DNA of 64,000 nt from Endomychus coccineus (lineage: Eukaryota; Arthropoda; Insecta; Coleoptera; Endomychidae), in the NCBI GenBank assembly GCA_958510875.1, contig OY294072.1:5128501-5192500 (forward strand), written 5' to 3'. This document shows positions 48,011-60,292 of the stretch, piece after piece. The notes beneath the pieces were generated by a model. It was not told the DNA's origin. It did no database searches and saw only the letters and a list, made by a program, of their open reading frames with translations. Numbering within the stretch: the first letter of the stretch is position 1; each line of letters opens with the position of its first letter. Both the position numbers and the translations under genes were made by a program.

Positions 48011-50760
48011 CTTACAATAGGTAGGTACTTTTGGAGAAATAGAGTTGCTTTTCATTCAAATAAGTAATGAAAATGATACTCGATTAACATCCATATAAGC
48101 AAGTAACTGTTATAGTAACTATATGTAATTCTTTCTAAAGTGCCAAAGATTTTTGAACAAGTTAATATCAGAATGTACTTCCGGCAATGAATCAATTAAA
48201 TTTGTATTTTACAATATCAATGATTCAAAGACATTTTAATTTTGAAAAAGTAGAGTTGCAATATTTTAATTTGTTGTATAGTATTTGAGGAGCCATGTAG
48301 TTGTAGAGCGACTATATTTTATGAGCATTTTCTTTTGCAATACTTGAAGTTTCAATGATTGAATTATATAACCTACCATTGGCAAAGTGACGTACGTCAC
48401 AAATTCAGGAGAGTACTCTAGAACTACTCCTTCGACTAAGAATTGACTCCATTCTAATTTTATACTCTTCTATGAATACCTACAACTCTATATAACCTAT
48501 ATATGTCAAAGTGACATACGATTTATACCATAGAATAACTTGTGCATGTGCTAATAGTAAAAGTTTCTATAAACGCGTACCCATCTCTATATAACCTACA
48601 ACTGCCAGAGTGACGTCTGTCACAGTGACAACCTAAAGGTGCCCATACGCCTCACATAAAGGTTACCACGCACCATCCGACTAAACCCTCAAAAAGGCGT
48701 TGCACATGAAAACAACTGTACGTCAGCGGGGCGTAACTTAGCGGGGCGTAGCACAGCGGGGCGTAGCCCGTAAAATCAACTAGTCGGTATTAGAATAAGC
48801 GGCTTATTAGGTTGGTGTTAAAGTTACTAAAAATCAAACTAGGAATATGCGATTTTCGACCTTATCGACGGTCAACTTTGGACACGACAAGCTAAATGAA
48901 GCAAGCGCAGCGAGCCCAAAAAATGATTGAAACGTTAACTTTGAACCTTTTAAAAGGTCGTGATAGCCCCAAACCGGGTCCAAAATGGTTTTGAAATAGT
49001 TAATTTTCCGTAAATCGAATGACGTTCACGTTAGAAGCCCGTAGCTCGCGAGTTAGAAAAGTGCAAATTGGTTGTACCTAATACGGCTTTACGGCGACTT
49101 TTCGCGTGCCGTTTTCGCTCCATGTAGTTAGATTTAGTAGCGGACCGTGCCCGACGGCCCTTCTTTTTTCGATAAATGTCCATTAAATAGGAAAATTTAA
49201 TTAAAATAGAAACAGGTACTCTCAGGTCTCACCTATGCACGTCTAACGTGCAACGTACCAAAGGGAATTTTCTAGCTACTAAAATATACCCGAAGCGGAT
49301 AAATGCTAGCGGCCCATAGCAAAAAAGACTTTATTACAGCTGGCGCCGGCCGCACGGGCCACGAAACGGCCCCAAATTAACAAGATCGAACTAAAATGTA
49401 TAAACTCTAACTGACGCGTAGCGAGCTCCTCGAGGGATATGTCGAAATCATTTCGTTCGTAGCTTATTACATAGGACGTTTGGCCTTCATGCAATTGTGT
49501 TTTTATACAATTCGAACCTTCTAATTTCGATAGGCCACGTGAAAATCCCGGAGCCAGAAGCGCTATCGAGATCTGAATGTTTAAACTTTCGTATAAAATT
49601 GCGAAATTTCGCATTCTTAGAAACGTCAAATTAATTAATCTGACACAAGAGTTGGGGATATTTTTATTCAAATCGATGTAATACCACTTTTTGTCGGCCA
49701 TATTGTAATAATAATAATAAAATATTCTCAAATCGAAAACTAGAGCCTGTACCTTCAATTAAAATTCACCATTCGAAAGATCGTCATCGATAATGCAAAA
49801 AAATTATTATAGTCAAACTTTTAACCCAAAAATGCCTCTAAATAGGTCAAATAAATTGATAAAGATTCGACGTCGTTTGAAGGTAACCTATGTAAGAATT
49901 ACCTGATAATTTACGAAAGCGACTGATTTCGGAGGTGTATGTATAATAAAACGATGTAGAAATAATGTCAAGAGATCTTAAATAGCTATATACTGCTCAG
50001 AAATTTCCAAAATGGTCCATGGACGAAGGTATACTTCCGAGGGAAATATGTACATTTCCACATCTATAGTTCATGTGGGGCTACTGAAACTATTTCTATC
50101 GTCGTAAAATGTTCAAGCGAACCTCTATGGTCTCACAGATAACCTCCTCTCATGTATTTAACCTCTGGCAAGCGTAAGTTGTGAACATCATGTTTCCATT
50201 CAAAAGTACTTGAATATGATACAACAAAGGGGCCCCATCTATTAAAAAAAGTTCTAAAGGTAAGTTTAAACAATGTCTAACAATGATATTCATCATACTT
50301 TATTTCAGATTTGCATATATGAATTTTATTAACGTTTGGAACCTACAGATATATTCTTGCAGAAATATCGTGACAACACGATATAGAAAGGTATGTACAT
50401 CATATTCGAGCAGAGTTCAATACATTTTCAATGAATATATCAAGATATCTGTCATATTCTACAGTAAAAGTAGCAATTTTCAAGTAACGTAGCAGCACGA
50501 ACATTGGGTTCACTCAGAATTAGTTCAAATTCATATTACAAGACTTTCAAAGTATTCAAATAATGTTATTTCAGTTACAATAAAGACATTTTCATATATG
50601 TGTATGGTGTATTATGTTTCAGGATCTGAATTGTCATTTCACATTTTCAACGTAGATACAAGGTTATCATATAATAGCATCTTTCAGGAATCCGATGCTA
50701 ATTAGGCCTAAATCATATGAAATAAAGGAAGGAAAAGATGTATACAAGAGTATATAAAAT
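48011..50760 (+). repeat. R repeat, copy 6
   Basis: It carries the same order of landmarks as copy 5: three agcggggcgta motifs at 48725-48760, an intact antisense frame (49306-49758, minus), and near identity to 39980-42470. After about 50515 the tail diverges and then ends near 50760, shorter than copy 5. Confidence 0.7.
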
Positions 50761-51011
50761 GGATAGAAGTCAACGTTCCAGTAATGTTTAACTGGAAGAA
50801 TCGATGTCAACGTGGACCTACACCACGGAATTTTGTTGATCCAAGGTAGAATCCGTACATCACGTTCATGACCGTGAAATGTTATATCAACATTTTGTAC
50901 ATCAGGAGCAACGATTCAGCAAATATCACGATTATTTCAAGATGATATATAAATTTTCGGGAAATAGTTCACATTAACATTTATGCTTTATAGTTTCTCG
51001 TCTTTCCATAC

Positions 51012-51036
51012 GTTTCGGTCTCACGACCATCATCAG
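51012..51036 (-). ncRNA. hammerhead ribozyme core (Penelope pseudo-LTR)
   Basis: The minus strand reads CTGATGA, a stem GGTC-GTGA-GACC, then GAAAC. These are the invariant catalytic boxes with a perfect 4-bp stem II and tetraloop. Hammerheads of this minimal form are known from Penelope-like elements. Stem III and the cleavage triplet are not resolved by eye. Confidence 0.6.
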
Positions 51037-51413
51037 AAGACTTATTATGTCTATAACCGGATTACTTAAAACTAACACAAAGCGTCTGCATCGCACCAAT
51101 TCCAATTGAAATTCCCACATCGCCGAAACGAACAGAAATATGAACAATCGACATTGTAACACATCAATGTTATAAGTATGAATATTAAGAATTCACTGTG
51201 GGGCAGTACTCTCAAACAATGCAAGCTCACGTCAACAAAGTCTATGAACGACTACAAACGAGAACATTAGGTTCAAGTATCCACTTTCAAACCAGATGTT
51301 AAGATTCACGAGCTAATAGGGAAAGGTTTGTCAGTTATTGGAAAGATACTTTTAACATTCTACCTAGAATATACTTTCAACATTATAAAGACGCATGTAG
51401 GAATTTGCTAGTT

Positions 51414-51692
51414 TTAATTAATTAAGTTAGTATACATCTGACTTAGTTTCTGAATATCTTTGCTATGATTTACAGATTTGGAGTCACGTCTTATGTCAAA
51501 CTCCAGAATAGATCTTTTATGATAATTGGTTTCCTTAGTTGAAATATTCAGATTTTTATAATCGATGAATTGATGATTATAATCAAAGTGTTTAGGGCGG
51601 TGAAATTTTCTAAGTTTTTGTTCTTGTGCTATACTTATGGTCATACATTCTTTTTTGTAAATATTGTTCAGAGATTCCAGTATAAGTCCCAT
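51414..51692 (-). pseudogene. Penelope GIY-YIG region, C-terminal piece
   Basis: This is the longest uninterrupted remnant of the Penelope protein. It ends in KDIQKLSQMYTNLIN, which resembles the usual C-terminus after the endonuclease. The catalytic GIY-YIG block itself is not readable. The RT remnant lies upstream at higher coordinates in shifted frames. Confidence 0.6.
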
Positions 51693-52760
51693 CGCAAACT
51701 AAACAATTCAATTTGTACACTTTGGGAAATTTATGTTTTGGTTCACTTCTATTTCACAAGTAAATAGAAGTTTACAGTGGAAATTGTTAAATTTATCAAT
51801 CACATACTGAATTTAATCATTGCGAACACACATAAGGCAATCACCTACATACCGTTTAAAGAATACTGGTTGAAAATCTAATGAATTCATAACAGATTCC
51901 TCTAAGCATTCCATAACAAGGTTAGCAATAGTAGTTGAAATAGGGTCCCATTGCTGTACCGAATATTTGTCCAAAATATTGCTCGTCATATTGAAAATAA
52001 GTGCATTCTAATCAAAACTGTAATGCATTTATAAATTCCGATTGATCTAGAGGTGTGTGGTTTTCAGTTTCTGCTCAACGTTTTTTGATGCTACTCAATG
52101 CCAAAACGATTGGTACATTTGTAAATGAAGATACAACATTCAAGGAAATTAGTTGATGATTCATGGGTACTGATTGATTTTTTTTGAAATCATTTTAATT
52201 CCATCAGTCATTCACATAAAATTAAGTTTTCCTCATTACATTATTGATAAATTTTGATAAATTGTAGGTGGGCGCACCAATATTATATATCGCAGAATAT
52301 TTCAAGAGGTAACATATGTAGTAGAATTACATTATGCAGCAAAAATCGAGAAACGATCTACGAAGAAGGGACTGAATACCCGGGGAATTGTGAATGTGTC
52401 TCTAGGAAGTGTAAGAACTACTGACATAAAATGGATAATTATAGTAAGGAAGACACCAAGACACAATGTAACAGTGGTTAGTTGTACAAAAAATAAACCG
52501 GCAGTTCATTTCCTTAGTGCGAAATTTGAAAACAATTAACAACTTGGAGAACATCGTCTGAGACAGCTGTGGGAGTAGGAAGACTTCACTAGGTACACAA
52601 CTTCGTAGAGTTTGACAGCGACACATTATGTGTTACTATTGCAATTATTCGAGTTTCGTTCATTGTTGCAACGTAGACATTTTAATTGATGACGTGCTCA
52701 GTAAAATGAGTTAAAGAAATCCCGTGCTTTATTTGATGTGAATTAGTTTTCAAACCTCTT

Positions 52761-52785
52761 CTGATGACGGTCGTGAAACCGCAAC
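52761..52785 (+). ncRNA. degenerate hammerhead core in opposite orientation
   Basis: The plus strand reads CTGATGA, a stem CGGT-CGTGAA-ACCG, then GCAAC where GAAAC is expected. One invariant base is changed, so activity is unlikely. Downstream bases (ttaatgtgtccttttt) resemble those after the first core, supporting homology of the two ends. Confidence 0.5.
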
Positions 52786-52850
52786 GAACGTAAACATGAA
52801 AATATAGTAGACATCTGTATTAATGTGTCCTTTTTCCCTAGATTTCACAT

Positions 52851-53655
52851 ATAATTAAAAGGTTATGATTCCAGTATATTTCGAAAAAAAGCTGGCATGT
52901 ATTATATAGTGGTAACATCACATTACCCAATATAAAGGATGAGAGAAATCCCTTGAATTGAGGCCTAATTGAAGGATGCTCTGTATGTGACATCAACTAC
53001 TTGATAAGAATTCATTTGAGTGTTATGTTCGTTTGTTTTGATGTGCAGTTCATTCACCTGTCATAAAAAAAATCACATAAGCCAGAGGCAGATTTTCAAA
53101 AATCTTGTTAAAACCTTTTGAACCTTTAATAATGAGTGTTTTTGCTACTGAAAGTCTGGAAAAAAATGAATTCTTCATCAGATCTACTATCATGAGAATA
53201 TAATCATTGATTTTCTTGTACATGTTAACGTTTTTCTTCATTGAAATTAGTATAATAAATATGTATAAGCTTGGAATCCTTGAAATTTGAAGGAGTGAAA
53301 TATTGGTTTGCAATGATATTGAAGATTGACTCTTCTTCATGTGCATTTGGAAATTTTCATTTGTTTAAATGCATTTTCTAGTTCCGATCCAGCTCTCCAA
53401 AAACTTTACGTGAAGGTGACAATTCACTGAACTGAGTGGTAATAATCAGAATATGTGAGTTATTTGTGTTATAGTAACAAGTGATGGATAAAACAAACAA
53501 CAAGTAAATACGACATTTCCAGATGAACTAAAATACCCGTAGGTGAGAATGAACATTTCCATACTAAGAGCATGTAGTAAATATCATTGGGTATGAAAAT
53601 TATTACATGAATCATTGGGTATAAGAGCTTCCATTTCAAAACTTTCGGATATGTA
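52851..53655. other. stretch without a recognised gene
   Basis: A 98-codon minus-strand frame (53050-53346) begins with MHMKKSQSSISLQTN but shows no family motif and is Ile/Lys-rich. I see no repeats or RNA genes here. Confidence 0.4.
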
Positions 53656-56592
53656 AGCTCCGTTATGTTAGCCCCCCCGCATCGAATTTTCTTATCAAAA
53701 CTCTAGCGCAGTGAGTCTATACCTAGCACAACCTAGCACAACCGATTTTAAACCTAGCACACCTATACAATGGCTGGGATCTGAGGAACCGTGCGGTTGG
53801 GGCTAGCATAAGGCTAGCCCCCCCCGCATCAAATTTTCTTACCAAAACGCTAGCGCAGTGAGTCTACACCTAGCACAACCTAGCACAACCGATTTTAAAC
53901 CTAGCACACCTATACAAGGGATGGGATGTGAGGAACCGTGCATAACGCTAGCCCCCCGCCCGCATCGAATTTTCTTATCAAAACTCTAACGTGCAAGGGA
54001 TCAGGGGGAGCTAGCATGACGTTCACGTCGTTTTAATTGAAATATTTTCTGTGGTGTTATAGCTTAGTTATTCTATGACTATAACTTTTAGGTGTGGTTG
54101 TTTGGATTCAGTTTACTGTACAAAATAGAGCGAAAATATGAACGGAAGTATTGATGAGAGTAGGAACAGGAACTGTTCTCGACATGGCTGGGCAAATGCC
54201 AGGATCACAACCACAACAATTCTCATTACAAAAAGGGAAAAATATTAGATTATTACCGAGTTTTAAGATAAGTAGTCTAGCCCCACATGTTTTATATTGT
54301 TATGTTTTGATTTAGATTATGTATATACCTACAGTAATCTGAGGTATCTCTCTCTGTTCAGCTCCTCTAGTCTAATTTGGCATAATGCTGGAGCTGAAGT
54401 ATTACTGAATAATGGATATCTCTATCTCTACTCTATCGATATAGATAGGAAGCGGAATCGGGAATTCCCCTGCATTCTGAACATCGGAAATTTACACATA
54501 CATAATAGGTGATATTACTCTAGGCAAATAAGCCATTTTCCACAGACCTCTCTGTACGGCGGGGTTCTTTGGTAGAAAAGTGTAGGTTTTGACATCTTAA
54601 AACTGATGTCATTGACGCGAAGGCTAGCGCGGAGGTGCGTTGTGATATATAGATACATATATGAAACATGGTATGTATATATGTATATATATAATTTATA
54701 GCCAATATCTCAAAAGCCAAGCGATGGATCAAGAAAAGTTTCAAACAAAATTTGTAGGAAATAAAAATTCCCACAAAAAAAAATTCGTAACATTTTTTGA
54801 TTTTCCGCGCGGTTTCCGCGTAAAATGCGTTAAAAAAATTAAGCTTTTTCTTGATAAATTTTTAAATAAAAGTTGTAGAAAACGTATTTTCCTTCAAAAC
54901 GAACGTTATTAGAAAAGTTAGAAGAAAATCATATTTAGGCATATTTTTCGCAATCAGTCAATAATTTGGCAGACAGTGCGCCTTAAAGAAGAAATGTAAT
55001 AGCTCGTTGATGTGTCCAGAGATATAACTGAGTATAAAAAATTAAAATTAGGGAAAATTCTTGGAAAATCATAGAATTTTCACCTCAAACGTGTCATTTC
55101 TAGGTGTAGATTACAAATTTGACAACGTTATCTTGAAATAAGTATGCATTAGGTATATTTATACAGAGTATACTTTATATTATGGTTCTTTCGCCTACAT
55201 TAAATATAAATCATACCAACGTACGTAACTGTGAGTCTCTTAGTATATGAACAGGTGAGTATCCAGATTGTGAGGGTTTAACCATGACAACGTAATGCCA
55301 TTCACGCGTAACATGTTGGAGAAGAAATACTCTAAGCAATAACTGTTTAGATTTTGAATACACGTACATAATGTGATAAAAAAAATTGTCATAATAATAA
55401 CAATAATAATAATAAGAAATAATAATGATAATAATAATAATAATAATGATAATGCTGATAATAATTATAATAATATTAGTTATAACGAATATTAATGAAT
55501 CAATAATGATAAATATATTAATAATGTAATAATGACAATGTATGGATGTAATAGAAAAATTCGTCATCTATAATAAACGTTCTGAATTCAAAAGAAAAAA
55601 GAAAAACTTTAATAAGAAAAATATGAAATCTACAATCATTTAGAAAAAACCTGATGTAAAATTTGTAATCTACACCTACGAAAAGCTAGAAAATGACACT
55701 TTTGACGCTGATACAGAAGTGAAAATTCTATGATTTTCCAAGAATTTTCCACAATTTTCTTTTTTTATACTCAATTATATCCCTGGACACATCAATGAGG
55801 TACTACATTTCTTCTTTAAGGCGTACTGTCTGCCAAACTATCGACTAATTCCGAAAAATATGCCCAAATACGATTTTCCGATTTTCCGTGAATAACGTTC
55901 GTTTTGAAGGGAAATAGATTTTGAATAACTATCATTACGCATTTTACACGGGAACCGCGCAGTAAATCAAAAAATGTTATGAATGATTTTTTGTGGGAAT
56001 TTTTATTTCCTACAGCTTTTGTTGAAAACTTTTTTGAGCACATTACTTGGTTTTTGAGATATTGACCATAAATCATATATATACATATACAGGGTGTTTA
56101 AGTTTTTTCGTTCATATCTTTGATATGAACTTTGATATTTGATGCGGGCGGGGCTAGCGTTATGCACGGTTCCTCACATCCCAGCCATTGTATAGGTGTG
56201 CTAGGTTTGAAATCGGTTGTGCTAGTTTGTGCTTGTTGTAGACTCACTGCGCTAGCGTTTTGGTAAGAAAATTTGATGCGGGGGGGGGGGGGGGCTAGCG
56301 TTATGCACGGTTCCTCAAATCCCAGCCATTGTATAGGTGTGCTAGGTTTAAAATCGGTTGTGCTAGGTTGTGCTAGGTGTAGACTCACTGCGCTAGCGTT
56401 TTGGTAAGAAAATTTGATGCGGGGGGGGGGGCTAGCGTTATGCTAGTCCCACCCGCAAGGTTCCTCACATCCCAGCCATTGTGTAGGTGTGCTAGGTTTA
56501 AAATTGGTTGTGCTAGGTTGTGCTAGGTGTAGACTCACTGCGCTAGCGTTTTGATAAGAAAATTCGATAAGGGGGGCCAACATAACGGAGCT
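53656..56592. mobile_element. 2.9-kb foldback element with 14-bp perfect inverted ends
   Basis: The outer 14 bases (agctccgttatgtt at 53656) are exactly inverted at 56579-56592. Inside each end lie tandem ~140-bp units containing tagcacaacc, cagtgagtcta and a run of C or G: 53660-54010 on one side, 56130-56580 on the other, in inverted orientation. A second inverted pair, 54700-55120 against 55658-56070, is about 75-80% similar by eye. The centre holds a (TAA)n-like microsatellite. No transposase is seen, so it is non-autonomous. The right inner arm is bordered by tatacagggtgt at about 56087, a terminus common among insect DNA elements. Confidence 0.7.
55385..55535. repeat. (AAT)n-like microsatellite in the foldback centre
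   Basis: Interrupted aat/gat trinucleotide repeats form the loop region between the inner inverted arms. The Ile-rich minus-strand frame across it is only the translation of this repeat. Confidence 0.85.
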
Positions 56593-57790
56593 GGATTTGT
56601 AGCAGTTTTTCAATGGAATTGAATTCGATTAGCATGATTCAGTCTTTTTTAGCAGTTCTACTATCTTTTGTCCCCGCAACATTTCAACTATTTGGTAATT
56701 CTTCACTACAATAACTAGTAATATTATGTCTGCAATAACATAACTTCAATTTAGCAATAATATCGCGGGAAGCGTGGATGCTAATAAAGTCAATCGATAC
56801 GGTGCGATACCCGTCCTTAGTGCGCGAAAGCCCGATCGATTGTTATTCGCATTCATCGGTTAATTATATTCGGTTATATTTGTGATGCTTCCGAATAAAT
56901 TTTATCAAAATCTCTCACAGATTTTGTTAAATTTTGAAATCTAGGTAGATTTCAATAGTTATAATTCAATTTATATTTCAATAACAATAGTATTTCTGGA
57001 GATTACCCTTATAAAGAACATTTGCTTTTATTTTGTAATTGAAATGAATTCTTGGAAATCAAAATTATAATCCAGGAAATGATTTCAACAGAATTAAAAT
57101 CGAGATTAAACTTATTGAACTTTGATATACTTAACAGTTTCGTTGCATATCGAAATTGTCAGAAGTATTATAACACGTGTGAGTTGCAAGTGTTGCAAGT
57201 TCGGTTAATAAGTAATAATGAACAACAAATAAAAAAATAACACATTCCGAGATGAACTTCAATAGTCATAGGGTAACGAAAAATTTGAATATTGCGAGAA
57301 TATAGTAATATTATTGGCATAACTATTATTACCCTATATGAACAGGGAAGTTTTTAAGGTGTTTATATTTATTATTATACTTATAGTCAGAATATTTTTA
57401 CCACATTGGAAGAGGTTTGTACTCATATAGTTACTCTAGTAATCAAAAATTAGTGGGGATTCATAAATCTTTGTATGAACAGAGTTATTGCTAGACGTAC
57501 AAATGAACGTATGAGTTGGACCGGCAACACCGCCGGATATCACCTATACCAAAAATGTCTTAATATACAACTTTGGATCTCCTCTTGAATGTATCTGTAA
57601 CGGAACTCTACCTGGTGCGTATATATATGTATATTTCAAATTGAGAAATTTCTTCCCTTCTCTCGTAATTCCTGCGAAGCATGTATCTATTTGCATTGCC
57701 CCGATAAAATAGATCTACAAAATTGTTTCCATATAGTGGATCTCGGGTTGTCCACAAAATAATTGGATCTCACCTTGAAGAGAAAACATG
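56593..57790. other. stretch without a recognised gene
   Basis: Apparently single-copy in this window. A slightly GC-richer patch at 56760-56860 has no open frame of note. Nothing else is supported. Confidence 0.4.
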
Positions 57791-57907
<117 letters not shown>

Positions 57908-58044
57908 AAGTTTAAAGTTTCTTTGCCTAATTGGCCACTATCGTGTATGTAACTTAAGAGATATAGAATTAAATTTTCTGAATTATGAAGATAACTAAGA
58001 TAATTTAACATAGGATTATAAAGATGAATAAACGTAAAAGATTG

Positions 58045-58117
58045 AACCATAGGCGGGATTCGAACCCACATTTCTGGATTTCTAGTCCAGGGTGTTTACC
58101 AATTACACCACTTCAGT
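58045..58117 (-). tRNA. tRNA-like gene, AGA anticodon, copy 1
   Basis: The 73-nt body folds as a cloverleaf. The acceptor has one A-A mismatch and two G-T pairs, the D stem is GTGT/ACAC, the anticodon stem is CTGGA/TCCAG with loop CTAGAAA (anticodon AGA), and the T stem is GTGGG/CCCGC with loop TTCGAAT. The B box GGTTCGAATCC is perfect. A TTTT run follows three bases after the body. The AGA anticodon specifies Ser, but the long variable arm of Ser tRNAs is missing and the arms resemble tRNA-Gln. It is probably a pseudo-tRNA or tRNA-derived repeat. Confidence 0.6.
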
Positions 58118-58517
58118 CCTGTTAGATTTTTATATTTTTGTAAATATAAACCTCTGAAAGGATAGTAGATCAATGATGAACACAATGCGATTCGATGCCC
58201 TACCATAGATCAACTATTCACGCACATTCATCTGAAGTTCAGTCGTTTTTTGAAGTAAGGATTGTAGGTTAGTACTGCTATGGTTGGCAGTTACTTGACA
58301 GGTCTTATTCAAATGACAGCATCCCGGTTCTTATATATTTCAATAGAACTGACTGAGAATTGTTCTGGTTAATTATAAACAAGTTTAAAGTTTCTTTGCC
58401 TAATTGGCCACTATCGTGTATGTAACTTAAGAGATATAGAATTAAATTTTCTGAATTATGAAGATAACTTAGATAATTTAACATAGGATTATAAAGATGA
58501 ATAAACGTAAAAGATTG

Positions 58518-58590
58518 AACCATAGGCGGGATTCGAACCCACATTTCTGGATTTCTAGTCCAGGGTGTTTACCAATTACACCACTTCAGT
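58518..58590 (-). tRNA. tRNA-like gene, AGA anticodon, copy 2
   Basis: The body is identical to copy 1 (58045-58117), 473 bp away in the same orientation. Confidence 0.6.
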
Positions 58591-58990
58591 CCTGTTAGAT
58601 TTTTATATTCTTGTAAATATAAACCTCTGAAAGGATAGTAGATCATTGATGAACACAATGCGATTCGATGCCCTACCATAGATATACTATTTACGCACAT
58701 TCATCTGAAGTTCAGTCGTTTTTTGAAGTAAGGATTGTAGGTTAGTACTGCTATGGTTGGCAGTTACTTGACAGGTCTTATTCAAATGACAGCATCCCGG
58801 TTCTTATATATTTCAATAGAACTGACTGAGAATTGTTCTGGTTAATTATGAACAAGTTTGAAGTTTCTTTGCCTAATTGGCCACTATCGTGTATGTAACT
58901 TAAGAGATATAGAATTAAATTTTCTGAATTATGAAGATAACTTAGATAATTTAACATAGGATTATAAAGATGAATAAACGTAAAAGATTG

Positions 58991-59063
58991 AACCATAGGC
59001 GGGATTCGAACCCACATTTCTGGATTTCTAGTCCAGGGTGTTTACCAATTACACCACTTCAGT
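58991..59063 (-). tRNA. tRNA-like gene, AGA anticodon, copy 3
   Basis: The body is identical to copy 1. Its upstream flank is cut to 80 bp at 59143 where the array switches strand, so it has lost part of the flank the others share. Confidence 0.6.
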
Positions 59064-59345
59064 CCTGTTAGATTTTTATATTTTTGTAAATATAAACCTC
59101 TGAAAGGATAGTAGATCATTGATGAACACAATGCGATTCGATGCTGTCATTTGAATAAGACCTGTCAAGTAACTGCCAACCATAGCAGTACTAACCTACA
59201 ATCCTTACTTCAAAAAACGACTGAACTTCAGATGAATGTGCGTGAATAGTTGATCTATGGTAGGGCATCGAATCGCATTGTGTTCATCAATGATCTACTA
59301 TCCTTTCAGAGGTTTATATTTACAAAAATATAAAAATCTAACAGG

Positions 59346-59418
59346 ACTGAAGTGGTGTAATTGGTAAACACCCTGGACTAGAAATCCAGAAATGTGGGTT
59401 CGAATCCCGCCTATGGTT
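59346..59418 (+). tRNA. tRNA-like gene, AGA anticodon, copy 4
   Basis: First plus-strand copy after the strand switch; body identical to copy 1. It is divergent from copy 3, with 282 bp between the two bodies. Confidence 0.6.
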
Positions 59419-59819
59419 CAATCTTTTACGTTTATTCATCTTTATAATCCTATGTTAAATTATCTAAGTTATCTTCATAATTCAGAAAATTTAATTCTAT
59501 ATCTCTTAAGTTACATACACGATAGTGGCCAATTAGGCAAAGAAACTTTAAACTTGTTTATAATTAACCAGAACAATTCTCAGTCAGTTCTATTGAAATA
59601 TATAAGAACCGGGATGCTGTCATTTGAATAAGACCTGTCAAGTAACTGCCAACCATAGCAGTACTAACCTACAATCCTTACTTCAAAAAAACGACTGAAC
59701 TTCAGATGAATGTGCGTGAATAGTTGATCTATGGTAGGGCATCGAATCGCATTGTGTTCATCAATGATCTACTATCCTTTCAGAGGTTTATATTTACAAA
59801 AATATAAAAATCTAACAGG

Positions 59820-59892
59820 ACTGAAGTGGTGTAATTGGTAAACACCCTGGACTAGAAATCCAGAAATGTGGGTTCGAATCCCGCCTATGGTT
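59820..59892 (+). tRNA. tRNA-like gene, AGA anticodon, copy 5
   Basis: Body identical to copy 1. Its unit is 474 bp long because of one extra A in an upstream A run. Confidence 0.6.
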
Positions 59893-60292
59893 CAATCTTT
59901 TACGTTTATTCATCTTTATAATCCTATGTTAAATTATCTAAGTTATCTTCATAATTCAGAAAATTTAATTCTATATCTCTTAAGTTACATACACGATAGT
60001 GGCCAATTAGGCAAAGAAACTTTAAACTTGTTTATAATTAACCAGAACAATTCTCAGTCAGTTCTATTGAAATATATAAGAACCGGGATGCTGTCATTTG
60101 AATAAGACCTGTCAAGTAACTGCCAACCATAGCAGTACTAACCTACAATCCTTACTTCAAAAAACGACTGAACTTCAGATGAATGTGCGTGAATAGTTGA
60201 TCTATGGTAGGGCATCGAATCGCATTGTGTTCATCAATGATCTACTATCCTTTCAGAGGTTTATATTTACAAAAATATAAAAATCTAACAGG

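Larger units (their letters stand above)
50950..52850 (-). mobile_element. decayed Penelope-like element with inverted terminal hammerhead-like motifs
   Basis: On the minus strand, 52250-51780 encodes remnants of a Penelope RT: EQYFGQIFGTAMG (about 51972-51945), IANLVMECLEESVMNSL and RYVGDC, the catalytic YVDD-type box with G in place of the first D. Frame 51692-51414 encodes a tail with HRPKHFDYNHQF and ETNYHKRSILEF, matching the end of the GIY-YIG endonuclease region of Penelope proteins. Several stops interrupt it. Hammerhead-like cores flank this at 51012-51036 (minus) and 52761-52785 (plus), as in the pseudo-LTRs of this class. Outer limits are approximate. Confidence 0.7.

Noticed and set aside
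47768..48067. 99-codon plus-strand frame with an internal repeat
   Set aside because: It lies in the diverged right edge of the 148-bp satellite and only reflects monomer repetition.
42219..50492. 69-codon frames at 42219 and 50283
   Set aside because: Same R-copy segment in two near-identical copies; not conserved in other R copies.
54122..54300. Two overlapping plus-strand frames with MAGQMPGSQPQQ and related sequence
   Set aside because: Short, in competing frames inside the foldback element, and no recognised motif or splice context.
55211..55567. 118-codon minus-strand Ile-rich frame
   Set aside because: Translation of the AAT-type microsatellite; no family motif.
56098..56388. 96-codon minus-strand frame with repeated segments
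   Set aside because: By-product of the 140-bp tandem units of the foldback element.
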